Of a stretch of DNA of 64,000 nucleotides, positions 8,445-16,507 are shown piece by piece. The translations under genes and the position numbers were made by a program. Source of the stretch: Comamonas resistens (lineage in GTDB: Bacteria > Pseudomonadota > Gammaproteobacteria > Burkholderiales > Burkholderiaceae_C); the NCBI RefSeq assembly GCF_030064165.1, contig NZ_CP125947.1, forward strand, positions 1,302,001 through 1,366,000. Reading direction: 5' to 3'. The notes under the pieces were generated by a model. It made no database searches and was not told where the DNA came from. It worked only from the letters and a program-made list of their open reading frames with translations. Each line of letters begins with the position of its first letter. Within the stretch, counting starts at the first letter, position 1.

Positions 8445-9787
8445 CAGCCCTGGGTCAAGCGGCTGGGCACATAGCGGTCGGCCTGGATATCGGGCGACAG
8501 GCCATGGCTGTAGTTTTCAGCGGCAATGGGCAGCAGGCTCTCGTTCCATTCTTCCCACTGCCTGCGCAGGCGGGCAAAGATTTCGGGCTGATGCTCCTTC
8601 AGGTTGGCGCGCTCCCGCGCGTCATCCACGACGTTGAACAGAAACTCGTTGTCATTGATCTTGAGATATTTCCACGGGCCCTGGCGTGCCGCGCGCTGAC
8701 TCTGGGATTTGTAGCGCCAGAACAGGGTCCGTCCGGTGCCGCCAGACCTGCCTTCCAGTATGGGCAGGATATTCTGGCCGTCGCTGGGAAAGTCGGGGTG
8801 TTGCGCTGCACCGGCAGCGGCCAGCAGCGTGGGCAGCCAGTCGAAGCTGGCCGTGACTTGCTCCTGTATCTGGGGCTGAAGGCGAGCGCTCCAGCGCAGC
8901 AGCGTGGGCACGCGTATGCCGCCTTCGAGCAGCTCGGTTTTCTGGCCCGTGAAGGGCCAGGTCTTGGAAAAGCGCTCGCCGCCGTTGTCGCTGGTGAAGA
9001 TGACGATGGTGTTGTCTGCCTGGCCGCTGTCATCGAGTGCCTGCAGCACCTGGCCCACGGCCTGGTCCAGCGCCTCGACGATCTCGCCGTATTTCTTCAG
9101 ACTGCCGCCGTCGTAGTGGAACAGGCTTTTGATATTGCGCGAGACCTCTTCGTCGTCCGGCCCCTCCCAGGGCCAGTGCGGTGCGGTGAAGTGCAGGGAA
9201 AGAAAAAACGGCTTGTCCTGGTGCTGGCGCTCGTGCACATAGCGTGTGGCCTCATCGCCGAGGATATAGGTGTAGTAGCCCGTGCGTTCCACGGGTTCGC
9301 TGCCTTGCCAGAGGTCGCGGTCGAACTGCTCGCCCACGCCGGGTTTGTGTGTGAAGTAGTCGATGGCACCGTGGTGATTGCCAAAGAAATAGTCGTAGCC
9401 GCTGCGCTGTGGCCCAAAGGCCGGCGGCTGCCCCAGATGCCATTTGCCGATCAGGGCGGTGTCATAGCCGGCTTGCTTGAGCAGCGAAGGCAGAGTGGGG
9501 TGTTCGGGCGGCAGGCCCAGTTGGCCGCCGTAGCGCGCCAGAGGCTCCTCCAGCCCCGCTTGCAGGCGGTATTGATAACGGCCCGTGATAAGCGCAATGC
9601 GTGTGGCCGAGCACACGGCAGAGTTGGCATATGCCTGGTTGAAGCGCACGCCCTGGGCGGCGAGGCGGTCCAGGTGCGGCGTCTTGAAATCGGTGGCGCC
9701 ATAGACGCCGAGATCGGCCCAGCCCAGATCGTCGGCCAGTATGAAAACAATGTTCGGAGCGGTCATGGAATCAGTGCTCAATGTCAT
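8444..9787 (-). CDS. Sulfatase (arylsulfatase family)
   Basis: A 447-residue alkaline-phosphatase-fold sulfatase that would hydrolyse a sulfate ester. Key sites are the metal-binding ADDLGWADLG, the formylglycine motif CSATR (Cys followed by x-Ala-x-Arg instead of the commoner x-Pro-x-Arg), GKWHLG and the metal-binding SDNGG. No signal peptide is visible, so it should act in the cytoplasm. The ATG at 9785-9787 overlaps the stop codon of the upstream Bug receptor gene (ATGA), implying coupled translation; an ATG at 9764-9766 is the alternative start. The stop codon abuts the repeat element at 8177-8444. No formylglycine-generating enzyme gene is in the window. Confidence 0.92.
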   Translation of the reverse strand: MTLSTDSMTAPNIVFILADDLGWADLGVYGATDFKTPHLDRLAAQGVRFNQAYANSAVCSATRIALITGRYQYRLQAGLEEPLARYGGQLGLPPEHPTLPSLLKQAGYDTALIGKWHLGQPPAFGPQRSGYDYFFGNHHGAIDYFTHKPGVGEQFDRDLWQGSEPVERTGYYTYILGDEATRYVHERQHQDKPFFLSLHFTAPHWPWEGPDDEEVSRNIKSLFHYDGGSLKKYGEIVEALDQAVGQVLQALDDSGQADNTIVIFTSDNGGERFSKTWPFTGQKTELLEGGIRVPTLLRWSARLQPQIQEQVTASFDWLPTLLAAAGAAQHPDFPSDGQNILPILEGRSGGTGRTLFWRYKSQSQRAARQGPWKYLKINDNEFLFNVVDDARERANLKEHQPEIFARLRRQWEEWNESLLPIAAENYSHGLSPDIQADRYVPSRLTQG

Positions 9788-10782
9788 TCGATGGAAAAAC
9801 CGGAAGCCGTGATGACGGGGCGCCATTTGGCGATCTCCGCCACGCGCAGCTGCTCCAGTGCCTGAGGTGTGCGCGGGTCAGGCTGCAGGGACAGCTCGGC
9901 CCATTTGGGCTGCAGCTTGGGGTCGAGCAGCGCATGGTTGACGGCACGGTTGATGGTGGCAATGGCTTCGGCCGAAGTGCCTTTGCGCGCCCACAGGCTG
10001 TACCAGCCACTGCCTGTGGCCTTGGGGTAGCCTGCTTGGGCAAAGGTGGGAACCTCTGGCAGTTCGCGGCTGCGCTCGTTGCCGAAGGTGCCCAGAATGC
10101 GCACCTTGCCCTCTTTGTGCAGCGGCGCCAGTTCGCTGGTGGTCTGGATGGCAGAGGCCAGCTGGCCGCTGATCAGATCCGTCATCATGGCCGGGCCGCC
10201 CTTGTAGGGCACATGCACGATGTTCACTCCGGCGGCCTCGCCCAGCAGCAGTCCGAAGAAATGCGGCAGGCTGCCCACGGCAGGGCTGCCGAAATTGGCC
10301 TTTTCGGGGTGGGCCTTGAGCCAGGCCACATATTCCTGAATATTGCGCGCCGGGTGTTTGGCGGGAACGGCCAGAGCGAACTGAAAATGCGCGAGCAGGC
10401 CAACGGGTGCAAAGTCCCGTGCGGGGTCGTAACCGGGCTTTTTGTAGACGATCTGCGAGAGCACCGGTGTGATCAGCGGCGCGATCAGATAGGTGCTGCC
10501 GTCGCTGGGGGCGCTCAGCAGGGTTTGCGCCGCAATCTGGCCGTTGGCGCCGGGCTTGTTGTCCACCACCACATAGTGGTTCCGGCCCAGTTGCGTGGAG
10601 ATGTTTTCCGCCAGCACGCGGGCCAGCAGGTCAATGCCGCCACCGGCGCTAAAGCCCACCAGAATGCGGCTGGCCTGGGGTACGGCCTCGGCTCCCGTGG
10701 CTTTGGCAAGTGTGTTGAACGAGAAGCCGGCAGCGCTGGCGGCAAGCAGCGAATGCTGCAGAAAGGAACGACGGGAATGCAT
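9784..10782 (-). CDS. Bug-family tripartite tricarboxylate receptor (periplasmic substrate-binding protein)
   Basis: A 332-residue extracytoplasmic solute receptor of the TctC/Bug family. The N-terminus has a twin-arginine-like signal (SRRSFLQ) ending near residue 30. Family landmarks are ILVGFSAGGGIDLLAR, NKPGANGQIAAQ and HVPYKGGPAMMTDLISGQ. Its gene is translationally coupled to the downstream sulfatase, so it may bind the sulfated substrate or its product. No TctA/TctB membrane partners are present nearby, the usual situation for orphan Bug receptors in Burkholderiales. The 117 bp upstream are very AT-rich (about 10830-10890) and likely hold the promoter. Confidence 0.93.
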   Translation of the reverse strand: MHSRRSFLQHSLLAASAAGFSFNTLAKATGAEAVPQASRILVGFSAGGGIDLLARVLAENISTQLGRNHYVVVDNKPGANGQIAAQTLLSAPSDGSTYLIAPLITPVLSQIVYKKPGYDPARDFAPVGLLAHFQFALAVPAKHPARNIQEYVAWLKAHPEKANFGSPAVGSLPHFFGLLLGEAAGVNIVHVPYKGGPAMMTDLISGQLASAIQTTSELAPLHKEGKVRILGTFGNERSRELPEVPTFAQAGYPKATGSGWYSLWARKGTSAEAIATINRAVNHALLDPKLQPKWAELSLQPDPRTPQALEQLRVAEIAKWRPVITASGFSIE

Positions 10783-10899
10783 GGCTGGAAATCACAATCA
10801 GTGCGGCGCGTGGGCCAGTCCATGCATTCTGGAAAAAACTCTATAAAAATAAAAATAATAAAAACTGGTTTTTAAATTTCCAAAACATCTTTTGTCGTT

Positions 10900-12171
10900 T
10901 CAGTGCTTGATGGCTCCAAACCGCTGAACCAGGGTCCAGGCCGTGAGCGCCGTGCAGGCCGACCAGAACCAGATGCCCAGCGCCATCGGCGCGGTGGAGC
11001 TTGCATTCAGACTCTGGCCCAGCCAGTGGCCGGTGGCAAAGGCAATGAGCATCATCACAAAGCCGTTGACGGCCGAGGCCGTCCCTGCGGCTTGCGGGAA
11101 TGGCGTCACGGCATTGCTCTGACCGCAGGGCATATGGATGCCATGGGCGATCTGGTAGAGGCCGAACGGCAGTGCATAAGCCCAGATGCTGCGCAGACCT
11201 GACAGCGAAGCCAGGCCCAGCAGAGTCCCGGCAGTCAGTGACAGCAGGCCTGCGATGGCCACGGTGTGCTGCACGCTCATGCGGCGCAGCAGGCGGCGGC
11301 AGGCAAAGGTCCCGGCGATGTAGCACAGCGCGTTGCAGCCCATCATCAGGCCGTAGTGGGTGCGGCTCATTCCCAGCACATTGAGGTAGGTGAAGGAGGA
11401 TGCTGCCAACTGGGTGAACAGGCCCACATAGCTGAAACAGGTCAGCAGGCTATAGGCCTGAAACATGGGGTTGCGCACGATGCGGGCCCAGGTGCGCAGC
11501 AGACTGCCGGGCTGCAGGGCTTGGGGATTGCGCTGGGGAATCGATTCGGCAAAACGCAGAGCCACGAGCAGCAAGGCCAGGCCACCCATCAGCGCCTGGG
11601 CCAGCATGGTGGAGCGCCAACCCAGCCAGCTCACCAGCAGGCCGCCGCTGACGGGGGCCAGAAACGCCAGCACACCCAGTCCTGTCAACGCCTTGGACAT
11701 GACCTGTGCACCCAGATGCGGCGCATAAAGGTCGCGCACCACGGCGCGTGCGCACATCACGATGGCACCGAGTGATGCACCTTGCAGCAGGCGCCAGGCA
11801 ATCAGCGCTTCCATGCTCTGGATGCCGGCGCAGCCGAGAGCGCCGATCACATAGCCGCCGAGACCCATGAGCAGCACGGGCTTGCGGCCCAGGCGGTCGG
11901 ACAGCGGCCCCCAACCCAGCTGAGAGCAGCCGAAGGCCAGCAGGAAGGCCGTCAGCGTCAGCTGGGCCTGGGAAACCCGGGCGGCAAAGCTGCTTTGAAT
12001 CAGCGGCAGGGCCGGCAGATACATATCGGTGGCCAGCGGCTGCAAACCCAGCAACAGGCCCAGCGTGATGATCATCCAGGCTGCAGATCTGGAAGCGTCA
12101 GACGCTTTTCCTGCCAAGGGTGAATCGGTACTGGGCTGAGTTGGGACGGGGTTGGTCGGTGGCGCTGACAT
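10900..12171 (-). CDS. MFS drug-resistance transporter, Bcr/CflA family
   Basis: A 423-residue, 12-helix major facilitator protein. The opening helix ends in the family motif ATDMYLPALP, followed by QLTLTAFLLAFGCSQLGWGP and the motif-A-like LSDRLGRKP. The N-terminal 30 residues are a Pro/Ser-rich cytosolic tail. Bcr/CflA proteins are proton-driven efflux pumps for bicyclomycin, chloramphenicol, sulfonamides or sulfur compounds. It stands alone: about 107 bp separate it from the hydrolase gene on the same strand. Confidence 0.9.
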   Translation of the reverse strand: MSAPPTNPVPTQPSTDSPLAGKASDASRSAAWMIITLGLLLGLQPLATDMYLPALPLIQSSFAARVSQAQLTLTAFLLAFGCSQLGWGPLSDRLGRKPVLLMGLGGYVIGALGCAGIQSMEALIAWRLLQGASLGAIVMCARAVVRDLYAPHLGAQVMSKALTGLGVLAFLAPVSGGLLVSWLGWRSTMLAQALMGGLALLLVALRFAESIPQRNPQALQPGSLLRTWARIVRNPMFQAYSLLTCFSYVGLFTQLAASSFTYLNVLGMSRTHYGLMMGCNALCYIAGTFACRRLLRRMSVQHTVAIAGLLSLTAGTLLGLASLSGLRSIWAYALPFGLYQIAHGIHMPCGQSNAVTPFPQAAGTASAVNGFVMMLIAFATGHWLGQSLNASSTAPMALGIWFWSACTALTAWTLVQRFGAIKH

Positions 12172-12278
12172 GGAGGCTCAGCGTAGCAGAGCACGGTGTT
12201 TTGGCAGAGTGCGGGCGGGACAGTATCTGGCGATGCTTGGCCTGGCCGCCGGCGATCCAGCTCTTCACGAAAACAGGC

Positions 12279-13142
12279 TTAGCGCGGGTTGAGCCCGAAC
12301 AGCTCGCGCAGCGCCTTGCGGTACTCACCCATGGCCCGGGCCTGGGTGTTGTGGTGGGTGGCGCCGTCGACCAGAATGATGCGCTTGGGTTCCCTGGCCG
12401 CGTCGAACAGTTGCTGGCCCAGGCGTGCCGGAATCAGCGGGTCGGCCGTGCCATGCACGACCAGCAGCGGCGAGCCGATTTCGGCCACCTTGTCGATGGA
12501 GTCGAAACGCTGGGTGATCAGCCAGTCCACGGGCAGCCAGCCCCAGCGCATGGAATCGAACACATCGGGGATGCTGGTGAAGGTGGATTCGACCAGCACG
12601 CCTTTTTCATCCTTGACGCGGCGGGCCAGATCAATCGCGATCGCACCGCCCAGCGAGTGGCCGAAGATATAGCGGGGCTGCCCCGGCGCCTTGCGTTCCA
12701 GCCAGTCCCAGGCGGCGCGGGCGTCTTCGGTGGCCGAAGCTTCGGAGGGCAGGGCATGGCTGCTTTTGCCAAAGCCCCGGTAGTCCACGGCCAGCACGGA
12801 AAAACCGAGCTCGTTGAGCCTGCGGATGCGCGGGGAGGAGCCCGTCACGTTCCAGCGCGCGCCGTGCAGAAACAATAGCTGCGGCGCCTTGGCACGTGCC
12901 CCAGGCATCCATAGTCCGTGCAGCTGCACTTTCTGGCCGCTGGCGGTGGTGTAGGGAATTTCGACCTCCTGCATGCCGGCCGAGTTGGCGCCGGGCCAGG
13001 CCCGGTCGCTGGGCTGGAATATCCAGATGCGCTGTCTGGCATCGAGTTCTTTCAGTCCCCAGAGGGTGCTGCCGGTCAGCAGCAGGGCCAGCGCGCCAAA
13101 CAGCAGGCGCTTGCGAGTCCAGAACGAGGCGGAGGCGGACAT
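12279..13142 (-). CDS. Alpha/beta hydrolase, membrane-anchored
   Basis: A 287-residue serine hydrolase with one N-terminal hydrophobic anchor (residues about 12-28). The oxyanion stretch is LLFLHGARWN, the nucleophile elbow GHSLGG (Ser about 168), and the probable acid and base are in HGTADPLIP and DGATHHNT. The DYRGFGKSS segment is typical of the BAAT/DUF-type and Serine aminopeptidase S33 hydrolases. Substrate unknown. The ATG at 13140-13142 has no strong ribosome site. Confidence 0.85.
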   Translation of the reverse strand: MSASASFWTRKRLLFGALALLLTGSTLWGLKELDARQRIWIFQPSDRAWPGANSAGMQEVEIPYTTASGQKVQLHGLWMPGARAKAPQLLFLHGARWNVTGSSPRIRRLNELGFSVLAVDYRGFGKSSHALPSEASATEDARAAWDWLERKAPGQPRYIFGHSLGGAIAIDLARRVKDEKGVLVESTFTSIPDVFDSMRWGWLPVDWLITQRFDSIDKVAEIGSPLLVVHGTADPLIPARLGQQLFDAAREPKRIILVDGATHHNTQARAMGEYRKALRELFGLNPR

Positions 13143-13336
13143 GAGAGGGAAATGAGGACTGTTGAGCGACAGATGTCAAGTGCTGCGCAAGTATGGCTGC
13201 CGCAACCATCATCCCGCCTTTGGCGTCATGAAATGGCGCTACGCTTGTGGGTGTTTGATCTGCCAACACATTCATTTTTATAGCTGCTTGCGCTGGATGG
13301 TATTGCGCTAGAGCACTATTTAAGGACTTATTTCCT

Positions 13337-14215
13337 ATGCCGATCTGCCTGGGCCTGGCTGCCAACAAACTGCATCATCAGACCGAAGATGCTGCCCTGT
13401 TTTCCCTGCTGCGTGCCTGCGAGGCCGGAATTCGTGAACTCAAGCTCGGCTTTCATGCCGTAGGCCGCACCTATGACGCCATTGCGGCCGCCGGCATGAT
13501 GCAGGGCTATCGCGGGCTGGTGCGCTACCCCTATGGCCGCGAAGGCGGGCTGATGCGTCTGGTGGCCGAAGTCGTGGGCATGGAAGGTGACGAGCGCACG
13601 CTGGACGGTGCCATCTACCTGATGGACCCGGTGGACCCTTCGTCCATCTTTCCCGAGGCGCTGGCCATGAAGCGTCAGTGCGTGATTCACGGCAAACCAT
13701 TCCTCTCCACCGTGGCATCGACGCGTGACTGGATCGAGATGGAGCGCATTCACGCCGGCCTGGCGCGCGACCGCAATGCCGACCGCTTTCACGACTATGA
13801 AAATCAGACGCTGGCGCTGATTGCCCACGATGCGATGAAGCCCACCATGCTGGAGTTCGCCGATCGCAACTTCGAGCTGCTCAGCCGCTACCGTCGCCGC
13901 GTGGGTACGGGCACCACGGGCCAGAAGCTCAACGAGATGGCCTGGAGCAAGGGCTGGCCCGCCGACAAGCCCTGGGTGGACCGCTACAACAGCGGCCCGC
14001 TGGGCGGCGATGCGCAGATTGCCGACCTGGTGCTGGACAAGCGCTGCCAGCGCGCCATCTTCTTTGAAGACCCGCATGTGGCACGTCAGCACGAGGCCGA
14101 CATCCAGTTGCTGGAGCGCGCCGTGACCACGGTCACGCATGATGCGGTCTGCAGCACCTCGCCCCAGGTGGCCCAGCGCTGGTGCGATGCTGCCGTCAGG
14201 CGCAGCGCGGCCTGA
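13337..14215 (+). CDS. Methylglyoxal synthase with an extra N-terminal MGS-like domain
   Basis: The C-terminal half (residues about 150-280) matches methylglyoxal synthase, which converts dihydroxyacetone phosphate to methylglyoxal and phosphate. Visible sites are LIAHD, GTGTTG, GPLGGD (catalytic Asp) and the HEAD-type His-x-x-Asp. The N-terminal half (about 1-145) follows the same layout: CLGLAANK, HAVGRTYD, GREGGL and a late YLMDPVDP strand, but lacks the His-Asp pair, the catalytic Asp and the His-x-x-Asp. So the 292-residue protein looks like an internal duplication with a dead first copy, about twice the usual family length of 130-150. Single-gene unit; start ATG is 10 nt after a TAAGGA. 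Confidence 0.85.
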   Translation: MPICLGLAANKLHHQTEDAALFSLLRACEAGIRELKLGFHAVGRTYDAIAAAGMMQGYRGLVRYPYGREGGLMRLVAEVVGMEGDERTLDGAIYLMDPVDPSSIFPEALAMKRQCVIHGKPFLSTVASTRDWIEMERIHAGLARDRNADRFHDYENQTLALIAHDAMKPTMLEFADRNFELLSRYRRRVGTGTTGQKLNEMAWSKGWPADKPWVDRYNSGPLGGDAQIADLVLDKRCQRAIFFEDPHVARQHEADIQLLERAVTTVTHDAVCSTSPQVAQRWCDAAVRRSAA

Positions 14216-14227
14216 TCGGATTGCGTC

Positions 14228-14590
14228 TTATTTGCTGCGGTAGCGCTTGAGCTCGGCCTGCAGCCAGGCGGCGCTGGGCTCGGCCTCCTTGCCTGCGCAG
14301 CGCACCTGATAGGGCTTGTGGCTCATGCTGCTTTCCGTGCCGGCGCGGGTAATGAAGTCTTCGGGCGTTGCCACCCAGCCTTTCTTGAGCAGGTAGTCGT
14401 ACTTGCTGCGCAGATGGTCGGCGGCCTTGGCGCTGTCGTACCAGCTGCCGTTGCGTTGAAATTCGCAGCCCGAAGCCTTGAGGTTGGTTATCAGATGCTC
14501 GATCTCCTGGCTGGCCGCGGGCGTGGGTTTTTCGGCAAGTGCGGCCAGGGGCAGGGCGGCGATCAGCAGGGCAGTGGTGAAATGCTTCAT
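14228..14590 (-). CDS. DUF5329 (YfeK-like) periplasmic protein
   Basis: A 120-residue protein with a clear signal peptide (cleavage after ALA, about residue 19). The mature part has the DUF5329/YfeK pattern: EIEHLITNLKASGCEFQRNG, then WYDSAKAADHLRSKYDYL, TPEDFITRAGTESS and PYQVRCAG, with two cysteines that could form a disulfide. Function of the family is unknown. Convergent with the methylglyoxal synthase gene, with 12 bp between stop codons. Confidence 0.85.
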   Translation of the reverse strand: MKHFTTALLIAALPLAALAEKPTPAASQEIEHLITNLKASGCEFQRNGSWYDSAKAADHLRSKYDYLLKKGWVATPEDFITRAGTESSMSHKPYQVRCAGKEAEPSAAWLQAELKRYRSK

Positions 14591-14612
14591 GGTGCGCCAT
14601 GGTACAAAACAA

Positions 14613-14635
14613 AGGCCGCAGCAGCGCTGCGGCCT
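14613..14635 (-). terminator. Terminator after cupin gene
   Basis: A 10-bp stem (aggccgcagc / gctgcggcct) with a 3-nt loop is followed on the minus strand by tttgtttt. It lies 36 bp after the cupin stop codon. Confidence 0.8.
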
Positions 14636-14670
14636 GACTATTGGGCAAGCAGAGGCGAACAGGCCGAGGT

Positions 14671-15111
14671 TCAGGGGGCGGGCGAAGCCAGAGGCTTGCC
14701 TTTTTCCACCACATAGATGCCGACGAGCTTGACGGCGGAGCTGCTGGCGTTGTGGGCATCATGAATCACGCCCGCTGGCACGACAAAGGATTCACCGGCC
14801 TTGATGGTGCGTGGGGCCTGGCCGTCCACCAGCAGATCCACCTCGCCTTCGCTGACATAGCTGATCTCGTCCCCGGGGTGGGTGTGGCGGCCTGCACGCG
14901 AGCCTGGTGCGACTTCGACCTTGGCCACCACGGCTTCGCGGCCGGGCACCGAAACATCGGCCCTGCCGACCAGGGTGCGTGACAGGCCGCTGGTCTGGGA
15001 CGCACTAGCCTGGGGCGCGGCCGCCTGGGCCAGCGCATTGCCGCTGAAGCAAAGCATGAAAGTGCTGGAGCACAGCAGGCTGGCAAAGCTGGCGCGGTAG
15101 TAGATGGACAT
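14671..15111 (-). CDS. Secreted cupin-domain protein
   Basis: A 146-residue protein with a signal peptide (cleavage about AQA, residue 30). The cupin motif 1 reads GRHTHPGDEISYVSEGE (two His and a Glu that bind metal) and motif 2 is AGVIHDAHN. Such small periplasmic cupins are common in Burkholderiales but their substrate is unknown; metal-dependent isomerase, dioxygenase or binding roles are possible. Monocistronic: flanked by terminators at 14613-14635 and 15127-15157. Confidence 0.88.
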   Translation of the reverse strand: MSIYYRASFASLLCSSTFMLCFSGNALAQAAAPQASASQTSGLSRTLVGRADVSVPGREAVVAKVEVAPGSRAGRHTHPGDEISYVSEGEVDLLVDGQAPRTIKAGESFVVPAGVIHDAHNASSSAVKLVGIYVVEKGKPLASPAP

Positions 15112-15126
15112 GGCTTCCTCCCAATG

Positions 15127-15157
15127 AAAAAGAGACAGGTTTGAAACCTGTCTCTTT
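15127..15157 (-). terminator. Near-perfect palindromic terminator after porin gene
   Basis: Two 15-base arms (aaaagagacaggttt / aaacctgtctctttt) are separated by a single base, giving a T4 tail on either strand. It lies 74 bp past the porin stop and just upstream of the cupin gene, so it mainly ends the porin transcript. Confidence 0.8.
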
Positions 15158-15230
15158 TACTGGTGCGGCCCCGCTTCACGCCATGGGGGCAGCCCTAGCC
15201 GGGGGCTTTATGTCGCGACGCGCCCTTGCC

Positions 15231-16259
15231 TTAGAAATAGTGGCGCATGCCCAGCGCGACAGCGCTGAAGCCCACGCCTTGCTCGCCCGTCAGATAGCTG
15301 GCGCGCTCGTGATTGTTGAGGCGGGTATAGAGCGCATACAGCTTGGTGCGCTTGCTGAAGTTGTAGTTATAGGCCAGCGTCCACTGCATGGCCTGGGTAC
15401 CGGTCTCACCGCCCACCTTGCCGGCATAGCCCAGGTTCAGGTGGTATTCACCGGGGCCGTCTGCATACTGAATGGCCATGCGGCCCATATTGCGTGTGCG
15501 CTGGCGGCTATCGACCTGATCGCGGGCCTGATCCCAGCCACGGCTGTTCTGCACATAGCCGGCCAGCGTCCAGGGGCCGGTGGTGTAGGTCGCACGCAGC
15601 GTGGTCTGCTCGGCCATGCCCCAGCGGTTGTGGCCCAGGCCCAGCGTCAGGCTGCCCATTTCGTAGTTGGCGGCCAGGTCCCAGGCGTTCTTGTTGGGCT
15701 CGGTCTGCTTCTCGTGCAGGCTGGTGCCCAGCTCCACGGTCAGGCCTTGGTATTCGGGCAGACGCCAGGACACATGGTTGGCCCCGTTGGACACCCAGGC
15801 GTACAGCGCGTCGGCCGAGCTGCCGGTGTCGAAGTTGTGCATATTCACCACATCGGCCGTGGCGTAGTAGGCCTCGCTGATCAGGCGGCCCATGCGCAGC
15901 ATGCCGAAGCTGCCGGACAGGTTCACCTCGCTCTTGCGGTTGAAATAGCTGGCCTCGGTGGGTGCACCCGTGTCGATTTCAAAGCCGTGCTCCAGAATGA
16001 AGCCCGCCTGCATGCCGCCGCCCAGATCTTCCTGGCCGCGCAAACCCCAGAAGGATTCGTTGTTCTGCAAGCCCATGACCGCGGGCTGACCTTCGATTCT
16101 GGTGCGCTCCACCGAAGTGTTCAGGCGGCCGTAGATTTGCAGCGCCCCATTGGGGGCTTGCTGTGCATGGGCCATGGGGGAGGCAACCAGTGTGGTCAGG
16201 GCTGCGCAGCTGGACAGAAACAGGGCGCGGGGCAGGCGCCGGCGGTTCAAAACGGTCAC
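15231..16259 (-). CDS. Gram-negative general porin
   Basis: An outer-membrane trimeric porin of the OmpC/Burkholderiales type. The mature protein begins after AHA with NGALQIYGRLNTSVE, contains GLRGQEDLGGGMQAGF and the loop-rich strands of the family, and ends in the classical C-terminal Phe (MRHYF). I chose the GTG at 16257-16259, which gives a normal signal peptide (NRRRLPRALFLSS); the frame stays open upstream to 16340 but that would include a GC-rich hairpin at 16279-16301 and an unlikely leader. At 342 residues it is of usual size. Likely imports small hydrophilic solutes. Confidence 0.9.
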   Translation of the reverse strand: MTVLNRRRLPRALFLSSCAALTTLVASPMAHAQQAPNGALQIYGRLNTSVERTRIEGQPAVMGLQNNESFWGLRGQEDLGGGMQAGFILEHGFEIDTGAPTEASYFNRKSEVNLSGSFGMLRMGRLISEAYYATADVVNMHNFDTGSSADALYAWVSNGANHVSWRLPEYQGLTVELGTSLHEKQTEPNKNAWDLAANYEMGSLTLGLGHNRWGMAEQTTLRATYTTGPWTLAGYVQNSRGWDQARDQVDSRQRTRNMGRMAIQYADGPGEYHLNLGYAGKVGGETGTQAMQWTLAYNYNFSKRTKLYALYTRLNNHERASYLTGEQGVGFSAVALGMRHYF

Positions 16260-16278
16260 GATCGGAAAAGGAATGCAA

Positions 16279-16301
16279 AGCGCCCGGTGGAGCCGGGCGC
16301 T
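16279..16301 (-). other. Hairpin in the porin 5' region
   Basis: A 9-bp GC-rich stem (agcgcccgg / ccgggcgct) with a 5-nt loop sits 20 bp upstream of the chosen porin start on the minus strand and is followed by a T-containing stretch (ttgcattccttttcc). It could be an attenuator or an mRNA-stability element of the leader; a terminator for an upstream transcript is possible but no gene lies directly upstream. Confidence 0.45.
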
Positions 16302-16507
16302 GTAGAGGTGAGGCATCGAGCCTGGAGGCGGATGCAGCAAGGTTGCGAATACTAGGGAAATCCCGGTGCTCCTGCAGAGAGGGTCTGCATACCGGCATGA
16401 GTTGCACAGCTTTTACGCGTGTCCGGGTGCGAATTCTGAATTGGGGTATGAAGGCGTTGATCGGAAGGCCGTATCAACGGCTGAAATTGCCCTGGAGAGA
16501 TCTGGTG

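Noticed and set aside
8318..9865. A 515-codon open frame antisense to the sulfatase gene
   Set aside because: No family features; the sulfatase has all catalytic motifs on the opposite strand.
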